Source of the DNA: Parus major
Taxonomy: Eukaryota; Chordata; Aves; Passeriformes; Paridae
NCBI RefSeq assembly: GCF_001522545.3
Contig: NC_031768.1
Location: forward strand, 113,055,641 to 113,119,640
Reading direction: 5' to 3'
DNA length: 64,000 nucleotides
Program-made: the position numbers and the translations under genes
Part shown: one piece after another, positions 25,779-37,900 of the stretch
Numbering within the stretch: position 1 is the first letter of the stretch
How the letters are laid out: every line of letters starts with the position of its first letter
The notes under the pieces: generated by a model
Databases searched by the model: none
What the model saw: only the letters and a program-made list of their open reading frames with translations
What the model was told of the DNA's origin: nothing

Positions 25779-28700
25779 CTGTGCTCCCCCAGCAGAGAAC
25801 TGGGCTCGCCCTGACTCACTTCAAAAACCTTGTTGCTTCTGAACAACAAACGTGGTGGAATCTCAGCTTTCCTGGCTGTTTGGAATGGGGGATGTCCTGC
25901 TGGGCAGCAGAATCCCAGCACCTTTGGGATGAAGGCAGATGCACAGCTCTAGAGCAGGGAAGGCCACTTGGAGGCCCCAGAGCAAGGAGTGTGTGAGGTT
26001 CAGCAAAGATTTCCCTGGCAGGGCTCTGGCCAGGACCTGCTCAGTGAATCCATGCTGGTTTACCCTGGACTCTGGTGGGAGTTTCAGTCACTGAGCTGTA
26101 CAGACCAGTAAAGTTCAGCTCAGCCTCAAGTAGCTGGCTTTCAGCTTACTGACATTTTGTGGTGATACCATTTCTCCTCCAGGATTGCATTATTGGTGCT
26201 GCTGAGAATGTGATTTTCCCCAGAAGTCACAGCAGGGATCAGAGCGGAATTCTTAGCATCCAAACCAAGTGAAGATTAACTGAAGAACATCCACCCATTT
26301 AAAAATCCCACTTTATCTCCTTGTTTCATGCTCCAGAAGTTTTCAAACACAAGTAGTAATTGTGGGTGTGAATGTATGCCTTCCTATTAGCTGGAGACAC
26401 CACTGAGGCAATCTGTTGTCTTGATAGGTGGAAATTAAGTCAAAACTACCCAAAAGCTCCTCTCCCTCTGTCTGGAAAAACCTGAATGAAAAATCTGTTT
26501 GGATGTCTGAATGGTGCATCCCCAGCAATTCCTGTTTTTATTTTTTTTTCCCAACAGGAGAACACCAATTCAAATTGGAAGTTCCTTATACCTACGGGAA
26601 AGCACTTTATAGGCTTGTTTTGAAACCCACAACTTCTCAGCATTTCCCACTTCAGCTTGTAACCAATTTACAGCTGGAAGGGCTGAGGGCTAAAACCCAG
26701 GTAATTCAACAAGCAATTAAAACCAACTCAATTCTACATGCAGACGACTCTCCAAAGTGGTTACTGGAGCTCTACTGAGCAGTGCATGTAGATTTTTATG
26801 CCCAGGGGAACATCACTGAGGTAATTGCCTTTCCATTTAGAATAAATATGTTTTATTCTTTGCTGCTTAACTTGGTGTTTTTTAAAAGAACCATGCCCAT
26901 TAACATGAAAAAAGAGACACTGCTCTCCAGGCAAAAAAAAAAGCCTGAAAGCACTTGTTAAACAAACAGAGCATCTGCCATGAACATTAACTGCTTTGTA
27001 GCTGATTTTTGTGGGTTTTTTTTTCCCAGTCTAAGCAGAGTTTGTCTGCATAACTTCGGGACTCTGTGCAAACTCAAGCACCTGACAGTATAAGAATAAA
27101 TATCTTATTTTTCATTCACCTGTTTTTCATTTCACTTACTTATTTTAAGCTCCTCTTCACAATTTTCCACCTAAAGCATAATTCCAACCATGACTAACAC
27201 GAAGTCATTTTTGTTGCCTGCATATGTTGCATGTTTTACAGCTTGTGAGGAGTTTTTAGTCATTCATAGTATTGGTTTGATTTGAATTAAATCTTTCTCA
27301 ATGTGCCTATTCAAGTAACCTTTTGCTTCCAATTCTTGAAAGAAATAACTTTCATGTCACCAGGCACAGCCTCCCAAAATGAAAACCTGGGCACAAAAGG
27401 ATGGATGATGGGATGCAAAGGGAAGAAAGGAAGGGGAAGGCTTGGTGTCTCTGAAAGGAGAAGAGCAGAAATATGGAAAGAATTCAAAGAGAAGGCAGTA
27501 AAAACCCCACCAGGTACAGCTTGACTTAGCACTGGGGCTGCATCAGAATCTCCTGTGGGGACATTTTTGCTCTGAGAGCTGGCTGGAAGGAGCCTGAAAA
27601 CTGTGAGAAAAGAAATTGGTTCCTCCTGTAGGAGGATTTCTGCTTGGTTCAGTGACACAAAACTTTGTGTTTTGCAAACAAACAGGTTTCTGTCACAGAG
27701 CCCCAGTTCCACCATCAGTTTCTCCTCCTCTGATTGTTGCTGATGGCTTAGATCAGAAGGGCTAAGGAAATAGGGAGCAAATTCTCCACTTGTTGTGGGA
27801 AATTCCATAGCCTTCCTGAGGACAGGGCTGGAGGGGTTCTCAACAGATCAATCTAACAGCTTAATGCAAAATCATTTGGGCTTAACCCAGCCCTGACAGG
27901 TGTCACTCCAGCTTGCTCTCAAAAACTTTCCCTGCTGGAACTTCCACAGTTTTCCAAGGCAAGCTGGTTGAGTTGTTTGTCCAAAGCTCATTAAGAAACT
28001 TCCCTCACAAGATCTTCCCTTGAGGCCATTAATGCTTCCTCTGTGCCCTGGGCACATGTGAGAGCAGTTTATTCTTTCCTCTGTGCAGCCTCCATTTATG
28101 CATTTTAAGTTTACTGGCATCTTGTCCTTCATTTTTCCTTTCTTTAGCCTGAACATTTCCATTCCCTTTGATGTTTCCCCACAGGTCTTGTCTTTTAGAC
28201 CCGGTTCTCTTTGAAATAGTCTCCACCTCACATCCTTCTTGGAGAACAGTGCCTAAATCTAGACAGAGCAGCCCAGCCAACATCACCACAACTTGACCCA
28301 GCAGTGTGAAATGATTATTTTAGTTGGTCTTAACTCACGGTGTTCCTGCCTGTACCTCTCACCACTGGGTGCTTCCTTCTCAGCAGCTGGTCATTACTGA
28401 TCCAAGTTCATCCTGCAGTCACAAAACCAGGCAAACTTTTCCTGCAGAACCACTCTGCAGGTGCCTGTTCTGCCTGCTGCTTGTGGGGACAGCTCAGGGC
28501 AGTCTCCCAGGCTGGCTGTGAATGACTGAGGAGTGTTATCTCCCCATCTTCCTCTTCCTTCCTCTATTTCCAGCGCTGTGGGCAGCTGACAAGGCTCTGG
28601 CTGAGCCCTGGCCTGGAGTTAAGGTGACTGGAGAGGACGTGGGAAACTGCTGGCCCTGAGAGATAAGGACGGATAAGGGGAGGGAAGTTACAGATAAGGG

Positions 28701-31700
28701 CTGCATTCTGCAGGTGGTTAGGGAAGTGTTAAGTGAGCAGTGCCCAGAAGTCACTGACAACTAGAGAGAATCCCTTGGGGAGTAGGACCCTGCTAGAGCA
28801 ACAGGTTAGCACATCCAGGAGCACCAGGTAAGGACAATATTACCCAGGGAGCCGTGTCAGAAACACCAGACTCCGTGCAGAGGTGGCAAAGCTGGGCCCT
28901 GTGAGGAAAAACAAATTTGGGGTGGGTGCAGAAATGGGGGAGGAAGACAGCACAGCACGGGAAAGGGAAGGATTAATAGATGTGGGGGGAAGGAGGATAA
29001 AGAGCTGGGTGCCAGGCAGTCCTGAGCTTGATTACAGCTCATGTCCCAAACATGCTGCCCTCATCATCCCACAGAAGCTGGCTCTGTGGTCAGGAGGATG
29101 GGGACAAGGATCTGGCAAATCCAGGGAATCCATGGAGGCAAAGACAGGTCAAGCATCCCGGTGTCACCGGCTCCACGCCCCTGCCAAATCTGATGGCATC
29201 ACCATCTTCCCAATGCCTTCCCAACACTCCTGCAGAGCTTTTATTCTAAACTTGATCACTTGTTTGAGCCTGTTTGCAGCATGGCTCCACACAGCCGGTG
29301 TGCTGCTGCCCAGGAGTGGGAATGAGAGGCCAAGAGAGGCATTTATTTAAGGCAGTGTTGTCACTAAAGCCTCCATTCCATCAAACCTTGGCTCAAGAAT
29401 ACAAGAAATGAATTTACGCTGTTGCCTTGTCCTAGCCAAGATTCAGACCCTTCTGAGTGAAAAGTTATGTGTTCCTGCCTCTCATTTCCTCTCTTTCCTT
29501 TTATTCAGACATCTATTTATCATCCAAAACCAGAAACCTGGGGATTAATTTATTCTTTACAGAACTCAAAGAAATGTGGGGATTTTTTTAAATTTCCAGA
29601 TCTTCCACACAACAAGTAAGGAATATTTGTCAGTTACTAATTTTTCCCCATTCTATTTATATTTGCATTCTTTCTTTCTGTGATAGCTACTTCACTTCAC
29701 CCTCTGACATTTTATTAGACAAAAATGGGAAACTCTGGCCCCCGCTGACGTCAAGAGGAATTTGGGTATCGATTTCCCTGAAAAAACAATTTCAAGCAGT
29801 GACCTGGCAGCCTGCACCAACTTGTGCCCAGGCTGTCTGCATGCAGGGGGCCTTCACCCTCCTCACACAGCCCTTTCATTTTCCTCTTATCCAGCTCTAC
29901 ATCCAGCTCAGAAATACTCATAAGAATCAGTAACAGAGTGGAAAGATGTGAGCCTTGATATTAACTATCTGCTTTTATATTTTCTCTGATGTTGGCTTTG
30001 GTTACCCAAACTGGGGGTCGTGCTTGGCTGCCAACTCACTGAGCAACTTCCTCTGTTTAAACAGAATATATAAGCCTTACTCTTTTCCAGAGTTCATGAC
30101 TCTTTTGTAAAGTGTTTTATGATACAGTTGTTACAGAATCCACCATCACAGTAACAGCTCCAGACAAGGCCTCGCTGTGGGCCTGGCTCCCAGCCCATTT
30201 CCTTGAATGGAGGTTTTTCCATCGCTATCAGCGGATGAATAAATACATCAAACTGCAGCACACACCCCCACTGCAGGAACAACGCCACGGGGGCTTGGGG
30301 GGACATGTCTAGTCGTTGTTTTTCAGAACCAGAGATCGTGAATCCAGCCCTGTGCAGAGGATCCTGAAGGCCTGAGTGCCTTTGAGGCCCTTCAAACACA
30401 GCTTTTTCAGAGGGTCTCAGCACACGAAGCCTGTGAAGTCACATAAACCTCCCAGACATCTGTTCTGTGCCTTACACCCGTCACTTCTGTTTGTGTGAGG
30501 TTTAATAGTGACTGCTCCGGACTGAGAGCAGCGTGATGCATCCTTTTATCACTGCCTTGGGTCAGGTCAGCTCAATAAGTGATGGTGGCCTTGCAGTAGT
30601 AAATGATCTCCAAAGTGCAGCTTCTTCTGCACTTCAGGGCACAGATTTCCCACAAAGGAAATGGGAGTGCTCGGGAGATGGTGCCAGTGGAACCAGCAGA
30701 GGGAAAAGGTAAATCAGCACATTGTATCGCTTGTAATGGTGTCACATTAAGATCACAGTGCTCTGGGAGGGATGCTGTAAATCAGCTTTTGGATGTCCTA
30801 TTTTTAAATCTCACAGAATGCACTCATTATCAGAGGAAAGCATAATCCTGGCCTTAGGTATTTGAGGTGACTTAGCTGTTTTGTGACTGGATGAATCACG
30901 GCACATTCACAGTGTTCCTGTCCCTGCAGCTCAGGCTGAACACCTAGAGACCCTCAGAAGGGACTTTTACTGCACTGGAAAAATCATGGCTTGTAGGGAA
31001 AAATGTTAATACATCCTCATACAGACAGAGCTTTTGATCCCATTCCTTTAGATTCCAATTCATCCTTTGTAGCCTGGCTCCAAGGAGTGACCGATGCCAG
31101 ATGCTGCAGAACAAGGATTGGACAATTTTAGAGCATTTTGGATAGAAGGAAATCTTTTTCCCAGCATTAGTTTGAAGCACTGGTTGGCCCCAGGCCTGAA
31201 GCATGTGGGGGAAGAGAAAGGCTGAGGCTGCACTTTAATTCCCCCTAATGTAGATTTGGAATGGTGGGTTTTGTTTCCCATATGAATGCAGTTATTCTTT
31301 TTTCTCCTATTAAGCATAATCAAGGAAAAAATCGTTGTGAACCAAAAATTTTAGAACATTAAAAGGACAGAAAAATTTCTCTGGTGACTGCTGGGGCTCA
31401 GCTATTGCTGAGTGCCCGGCTGCCCTGGTCATCTGCCTTCCTAAAGCTCCCCTGAGTGCTTCTCCTGTGGAAGTATCTGGTTTTCCAGCAGTAACTGGTA
31501 TTTCCTGGGCCTGAGAGACTTCAGCAAATTACTTCAATTGCTCTATTTTATTTGCTGTGTTTCTGTTTTTAAAGCAAACCAGCCCGGAGTTCAAAATCCA
31601 TTTGTAATGGACAAGAAAGTAACGAGATTCCCTGGAAGTCTGTATTAACATGCCAAATCAATTACAGTGTAATTAGCCAGAACTGTTACTTGTTGAAATC

Positions 31701-32230
31701 CTGTCAACGAAAATAACTCAGGCTTCCCCTTCAGATTGCTCCAGCACCTCCATCTTCTTGACAAGGACTTTGAGAGAGAGAGAGACCACCTCCTCCCAGC
31801 CCCTATCAGACTATTCAGGGAATGAAACCCAGATGTGTTCATCCTTACAAACACGGAATGGTGGAAAACGCTGGGGAAAAGGAGGACAGAGCTCTCCTGA
31901 CCAAACCACGATGCCTTTCCAGGGCAGGATGAGCCCCTTGGGCAGGCTGGACCCTGCTTTCCCTGGGGTAAAGCTGCAGGCTGCCGCTGTGTTCTCTGAT
32001 TTATGCCAGCCCACGGAGAAGGAGGCCCACTCCTGGGAAGCTTTATCTGCAATTCATTTAGGAAAGAGGCAAGTCCTCTCCTCTGACCTAATTGAAAACA
32101 GGCAGCCTCCTTCTAATTGTGCACTCTAACCAGTTCATGTGCATTAACAGAGGAAATTGGAGAGGAAAAGGGTTTGGCATTAGGGAGTTGGCATTAATTT
32201 CCTGCACTTGAAGGTCCATATGCCAGCTGT

Positions 32231-32231
<1 letters not shown>
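25779..32231. other. Non-coding apart from one terminal-exon-like segment
   Basis: Nothing was assigned to a known gene. A plus-strand acceptor, open frame and poly(A) signal cluster at 26558-26865 (listed separately). A perfect TGACGTCA lies at 29746-29753. Confidence 0.5.
26558..26865 (+). other. Possible terminal exon of an unknown plus-strand transcript
   Basis: A long T tract ending TTTCCCAACAG gives a strong acceptor at 26557. An open frame (EHQFKLEVPYTYGK onward, ending SPKWLLELY) runs about 73 codons to TGA at 26776-26778. AATAAA follows at 26841-26846, with a GT-rich element (TTGGTGTTTTTT) about 30 nt later. I do not recognise the peptide as any family, and no upstream exon is identified. 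It could equally be chance or a non-coding RNA end. Confidence 0.25.
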
Positions 32232-32312
<81 letters not shown>

Positions 32313-32313
32313 C
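32232..32313. repeat. (TATC)n microsatellite
   Basis: About 20 uninterrupted copies of the tetranucleotide TATC. Confidence 0.98.
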
Positions 32314-33909
32314 TAATTCACATTGTTCTCTCTACAGAAACTTGACCAGGTAAAATACAAGCACCAGGAATTTTTTTCTGTTCCAGTTCTAGCCAAGTGT
32401 GTAGAAGGGCACAGTTTTTCCAAAAGGCACTATTTTTAAAGACTAAAAGACCTCTTAATGCCAAAAGAGTTAATATTGCTCATCATTACTTTCAAAAGAC
32501 CCTTTTTGTGTTTGGCTCTGCCTGCCCACAAGGAACAGTCCAGGAAAATGGTCAGTTTTGGTTAAAATATTGCAAAGCTGAAGGAGAGTCTTCATCAAAT
32601 AGGCAACAGGAGGAGGATGAGAAATGCTCTTGTCAGTCAGCAGCTTCAGGAGGTTTAATCCTACAAAGTCATACGTGTTCTGAATGGAGAGTTATATTAA
32701 ATAATACCAAAGCAGCAATAAAACTTCTGGCAGTATTTTAGGTGTGTGTTTGCAGTTCCAGTGATCAGGTGTCTTCACAGGACTCAAGTTTTGTGAGCAC
32801 TGGGGTAGCCAAATAACTTAGAGTTGTTTCAAAGTCACCACAGGGTTTGGAATCTTGATTGTATCTATCTGATCATACACTGAATGTGCTTAAGCAGAAA
32901 TAGAAATGGCTTTTAATTGCAATCAGGCAGCTGTACATACCAAAGTCACCGCAATATGCTAATGAGATGCTAATATATCCCTTTGCCTTTGCTGCAGCCT
33001 TTTTTAGGATTTTATCCCCCAAACAGGTTTTGCAACACACATTTCAAGGTGGAGACTTTTGGAAAGTTGCTGCTTATTAGGTGGAATTTTGGGGAAGCAG
33101 CAAAACCTCCTCATTTCCAGGTTGCCCTGGACCACCAGAATGGACAATGCTTGAATTATTACCTGGGCTCTTTCCAGGTCCTCAAATGCATGGGGAAAAG
33201 GGAACCTGCCTTCACTGTTATGGCTGACTGCAGAGTTATTGATGGGAATTTAAAAACTGTTTGTCAGGTTAAGCTTTTTTGGGGGAAAAAACAGGGCTAG
33301 AGGTTTAAAGCAATTCTGCTGGGTGCTGGCCAGTCATGCAGACCAAGGACTGAAAGTGGGTGGTCTTGGAACAGAGCCAGTGGAAATAGAGCCAGGAGAT
33401 GGTGTCATCCTTGACTCCAACACATTCACGTTTTGGCTCTCCAGCAAGGGTTATTTTTTCTCTTTATTCTGCAGTTCAACACAAACATCTCCTTCGCTTT
33501 CTAAAATCCGTGGGCTGAGGTGTTCCACCTGCCAGGTGGAAACACAGACCAGAAAAATCACAGCAAGTTCCTGGAAAGAAGGAACAGAGCAGGAGCAGGC
33601 CCAAGAGGAGGTGTCACACCTGCCAAGCCACCCAGCCAGGAGCAAACTTGGCTTTGGACTCCCAGAAAGGTGTTCGAAAGAATCTTAAAAATCACAAAGT
33701 AAGGCAATGTGATGTCTCTGGGACCTGCCCACGCACTGAGCTTTGACACTTACCTTGAAGTATTTTAGTGTAAGGTGGGTGTAAGGCTTTGGTATCATCC
33801 CCTTAGTCTTAGCAGAAAACTAAATTTTTAAGCAGAGAGCCTTGACATTTTCCTAGAAGTAGGAGGGATGTTTTTAAATTTTTTTAATGTATTTTTCCTT
33901 TTCTTTTTT
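32314..33909. other. Non-coding, nothing recognised
   Basis: Unique sequence. Open frames at 32983-33300 and 33323-33688 on the plus strand lack recognisable domains. Confidence 0.45.
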
Positions 33910-34007
33910 CTTCTCTTCTCTTCTCTTCTCTTCTCTTCTCTTCTCTTCTCTTCTCTTCTCTTCTCTTCTCTTCTCTTCTCTTCTCTTCTCTTCTCTTCTC
34001 TTCTCTT
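33910..34007. repeat. (TTCTC)n polypyrimidine array, left of gap
   Basis: About 20 pentamer copies running straight into the gap; the same pentamer as in the 17-kb array. Confidence 0.97.
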
Positions 34008-34862
34008 NNNNNNNNNNNNNNNNNNNNNNNNNNNNNNNNNNNNNNNNNNNNNNNNNNNNNNNNNNNNNNNNNNNNNNNNNNNNNNNNNNNNNNNNNNNNN
34101 NNNNNNNNNNNNNNNNNNNNNNNNNNNNNNNNNNNNNNNNNNNNNNNNNNNNNNNNNNNNNNNNNNNNNNNNNNNNNNNNNNNNNNNNNNNNNNNNNNNN
34201 NNNNNNNNNNNNNNNNNNNNNNNNNNNNNNNNNNNNNNNNNNNNNNNNNNNNNNNNNNNNNNNNNNNNNNNNNNNNNNNNNNNNNNNNNNNNNNNNNNNN
34301 NNNNNNNNNNNNNNNNNNNNNNNNNNNNNNNNNNNNNNNNNNNNNNNNNNNNNNNNNNNNNNNNNNNNNNNNNNNNNNNNNNNNNNNNNNNNNNNNNNNN
34401 NNNNNNNNNNNNNNNNNNNNNNNNNNNNNNNNNNNNNNNNNNNNNNNNNNNNNNNNNNNNNNNNNNNNNNNNNNNNNNNNNNNNNNNNNNNNNNNNNNNN
34501 NNNNNNNNNNNNNNNNNNNNNNNNNNNNNNNNNNNNNNNNNNNNNNNNNNNNNNNNNNNNNNNNNNNNNNNNNNNNNNNNNNNNNNNNNNNNNNNNNNNN
34601 NNNNNNNNNNNNNNNNNNNNNNNNNNNNNNNNNNNNNNNNNNNNNNNNNNNNNNNNNNNNNNNNNNNNNNNNNNNNNNNNNNNNNNNNNNNNNNNNNNNN
34701 NNNNNNNNNNNNNNNNNNNNNNNNNNNNNNNNNNNNNNNNNNNNNNNNNNNNNNNNNNNNNNNNNNNNNNNNNNNNNNNNNNNNNNNNNNNNNNNNNNNN
34801 NNNNNNNNNNNNNNNNNNNNNNNNNNNNNNNNNNNNNNNNNNNNNNNNNNNNNNNNNNNNNN
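34008..34862. other. Assembly gap (855 N)
   Basis: Run of N between two polypyrimidine arrays of different unit length, so the hidden sequence is probably more polypyrimidine DNA. Confidence 0.99.
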
Positions 34863-34960
34863 TCCCTCTCTCTTTCTCTTTCTCTTTCTCTTTCTCTTTC
34901 TCTTTCTCTTTCTCTTTCTCTTTCTCTTTCTCTTTCTCTTTCTCTTTCTCTTCTCTTTTT
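34863..34960. repeat. (TCTTTC)n polypyrimidine array, right of gap
   Basis: About 14 hexamer copies. The unit differs from the pentamer left of the gap. Confidence 0.95.
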
Positions 34961-37900
34961 TCAGTAGGGGTTGGGCAAGTGCCTATAGGTTTTGCAGGAC
35001 TTTGGAAGTCCTGCCAAAATCTGATTCCAACCTAGTTGAGTTGTGTCTTGTTACTTTACCTTTGGTACTTCAGGGCTCTTCCCAGGCCATGGATTTCCAT
35101 GTGGGCCTCCCACTACTCAGTTTTACCATGGGGTTGCAAAAACATTTTAAATGTTGCCATTTAGATTTTGCCTTTTTTTTCCCTTTTGTATGTTCTGTGT
35201 GTTCTTCACAAACATATTTGTAGCTCTGTAGTCTATTGTATTAGTGACTGGTTTTCTCAGTTCTTTTCCATGGCCTTTCCTTAAGCAGAGAGATCTCAAA
35301 TTCATTTCTTCCATGAGGGGGGGAAAAAATCAACCCCCTCAAAAAGGCATTATTTTCTGCAGAAAATAAGGCCTTCAGCTTGAGCAAAATGCTGATTTCT
35401 GGCCTTATGAAATTAAAAACTAACAAAAAAGAAAACTAGGGCATTAAAATCTGCAATAAGAAGTGTCCTCCCTTTCAGGGTTGCAAGGAGTCTTTGGGAG
35501 GTGGGTAAATTTAGTTCTTTTTTTGCTTGAACAGAATTGCCTCCCATCTCCCAACCTTCAGGCAATTTTAGGAATCTTTTCCTGAAATAAATGGATTTTC
35601 CCCAAATAAATGTACCAGCACAGACAGTTCTCAAGACACTGATAGTTCCAGAAAGACTAAGGCCACATTTTTCAATGAATTTACTATTTTCCAATACATA
35701 TACATGGCTCTGCCCCCGTCTAGCACAGAATCTTCTGAATATCACTTAGCCAATGTGTTAAATGTCTATTTTTAAGTTGTTTTCCCACGCTCTGAAGAGT
35801 GAAAACAAGTCAGTCCAAGCATATGTGGAGATCATAGCTTGGATGTGGGAAGCCTTCCAATGACACCTTCATCTGCATTGGAGGACCTTTGTTTTCCCCT
35901 CTTTGGAAGAAAAAACCACACAGCCACGTCTGCAAAACAAGATATTCAGCCCCTGGCAGCCAGCAAACACCAGCCAGAGAAAGGACACAACATTTATGGG
36001 CTCCCAGAACACAGATGTAAACAGAATCTCCTTTAGCAGCAGAGAGAGCACAGGCCAGGCTGCTTGAAAAAAAGAGAGTTTTAGGTGCTGGCAGCTAAAT
36101 TGGTCTTTAGATGTTGCTGAGGTATTTATAGAGCTTCTGGAAAGGGATTTGAAAATATGCCATAATTAAACATTTGAACTGGGATAACGTTGTGATAAAC
36201 GATCATGTGGAGGTCCCAAACACCTTAAATAGTCACTCTGTGCTCCTAAACCAGAATGTTATTGGCTCTGATGCTGATTTAATGTCCTCACAAGGGGCTT
36301 TAAAAACTAGCACGGGACAGAGAAGTCAGGCATCCAGTTTTTATTTCAGAATTCAAAAGCCTAATGAGGTAAGGAAGCTACCAAGAGATCCATAAAAAGG
36401 AAGGCAAAAGGTTGAACAGTCCACAGACTTGCATAGGAGGTGGTTGCAGATGTGCGTGATACACAGCACAGGGCAATTGCTAAACTTGCTATTTAAATGT
36501 TAATCAAATCCTTTCAAAATAGTAGCATGGAAAAAAAGGGGCTAATTCCTTTTCCTGTACTTCATCAGATGGTAGTGGGAGAGCCCACCAGCTGTGAGGA
36601 GGCTGTGGAGTGCTTGGCTTCTGTTCTGGTAATGAGCTTTTGATGAGGAATGCACTTTTCACCCAACACCGGTTTTCCTCTGGCTCCCAACAGACATGCA
36701 GCTGAACTGACATGAGGGGCCGATGTGCTGGTGGCAAAAGGGACCTTCCTTGGCCCTTTATGGATTCCTTTCTACCACAGACACAGAATGTCTGGGTGAG
36801 TTCTGGATGAGTGAAAGAACACGGAACACAAGTGGTGATGGACAGTTAGAACTTGAACATTTGGGCACATCCTCCCTTGGCATGGCTGCTGAGGGAACCA
36901 TAACAATTTACATCTCCTTAGAGACTTCACAGACATTCCTTCTTTATTGTACAACTAAAAATAGCCCAGTGTTTTGGCTTGGGTTGTTTTTAGAGGTGGG
37001 AAGGCCTTTCCCAGTCAAATACAGCAGTGATAATGAATGCTGGGTGCTGGCAATGCCAGTGAATTTGTCATGGACAGCCTTCCCTCTCCTGTTGCCTGCT
37101 GGCCTTTCTGACAAATTCAGGACACTATTTTTTGAGGTGTCCAACTGCTTACAGCTTCTATCCCTCCATAATGAAGGCTGGGGCTTGGACACATTTCCCT
37201 GTGAGCCACTCAGAAAGAGCAAATGAACTGGGGAACTCAAACAATTCCAAGCAGGGTAAAGAGATCTGTCTTCCCTCAATGCACATGCCAAACAAATAGC
37301 CTGACATCATCTTCATTCACCACACAAAATCTATAGCAAGAGCAAACACCCTTTTCCTTCCTCTTGGTTCAGCTTTAACAGTGCAGAACCTAATCCTAAC
37401 TCGCCACAGGAGAGATGGTCTGTGTGTATTTTCCTCTTCCCGTTCTTCTATAAATAAGCTGAATTTTGCATCATTGTCTATTAAAGCATCACTGTTTTTT
37501 TTTCCTTAACTCTGGGACAGACAAACTGGACAGGATGTAGGGCTTGGTACTGTTATTTACAGCAAGTCCTTAACTGTGCAAGCAAAGTGGTGCTGAATCC
37601 AAATGAGGACATCAAATGTGGATCCTGAGGAGACCTGTACCTTTGGAATATGAACAACCCTGCAAGAGTATTAAATCTGGATTCTCCTGACTTCTGTGGG
37701 CAGAATCAGTCTTTGGTGTAACATTACATTCCTTTTTACTCTGTCATTCAGATGCACAAACCAAGCATGCCAACGTGCCCATACAAATGTTAAGAGTATT
37801 TCGAGTTCCACTCAGGTTTTGTAAGCAGAGGGAATAAAGCTAAATGCAACGATTATTCCAGCACAGTATTACACACAGCAACCTCCTGAATAATTCCATA

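Noticed and set aside
25289..25996. Peptide repeats RDPALCAWFC (plus) and SRISAEPGTE (minus)
   Set aside because: Both derive from the 30/31-bp minisatellite; the unit-length changes would break a real repeat protein.
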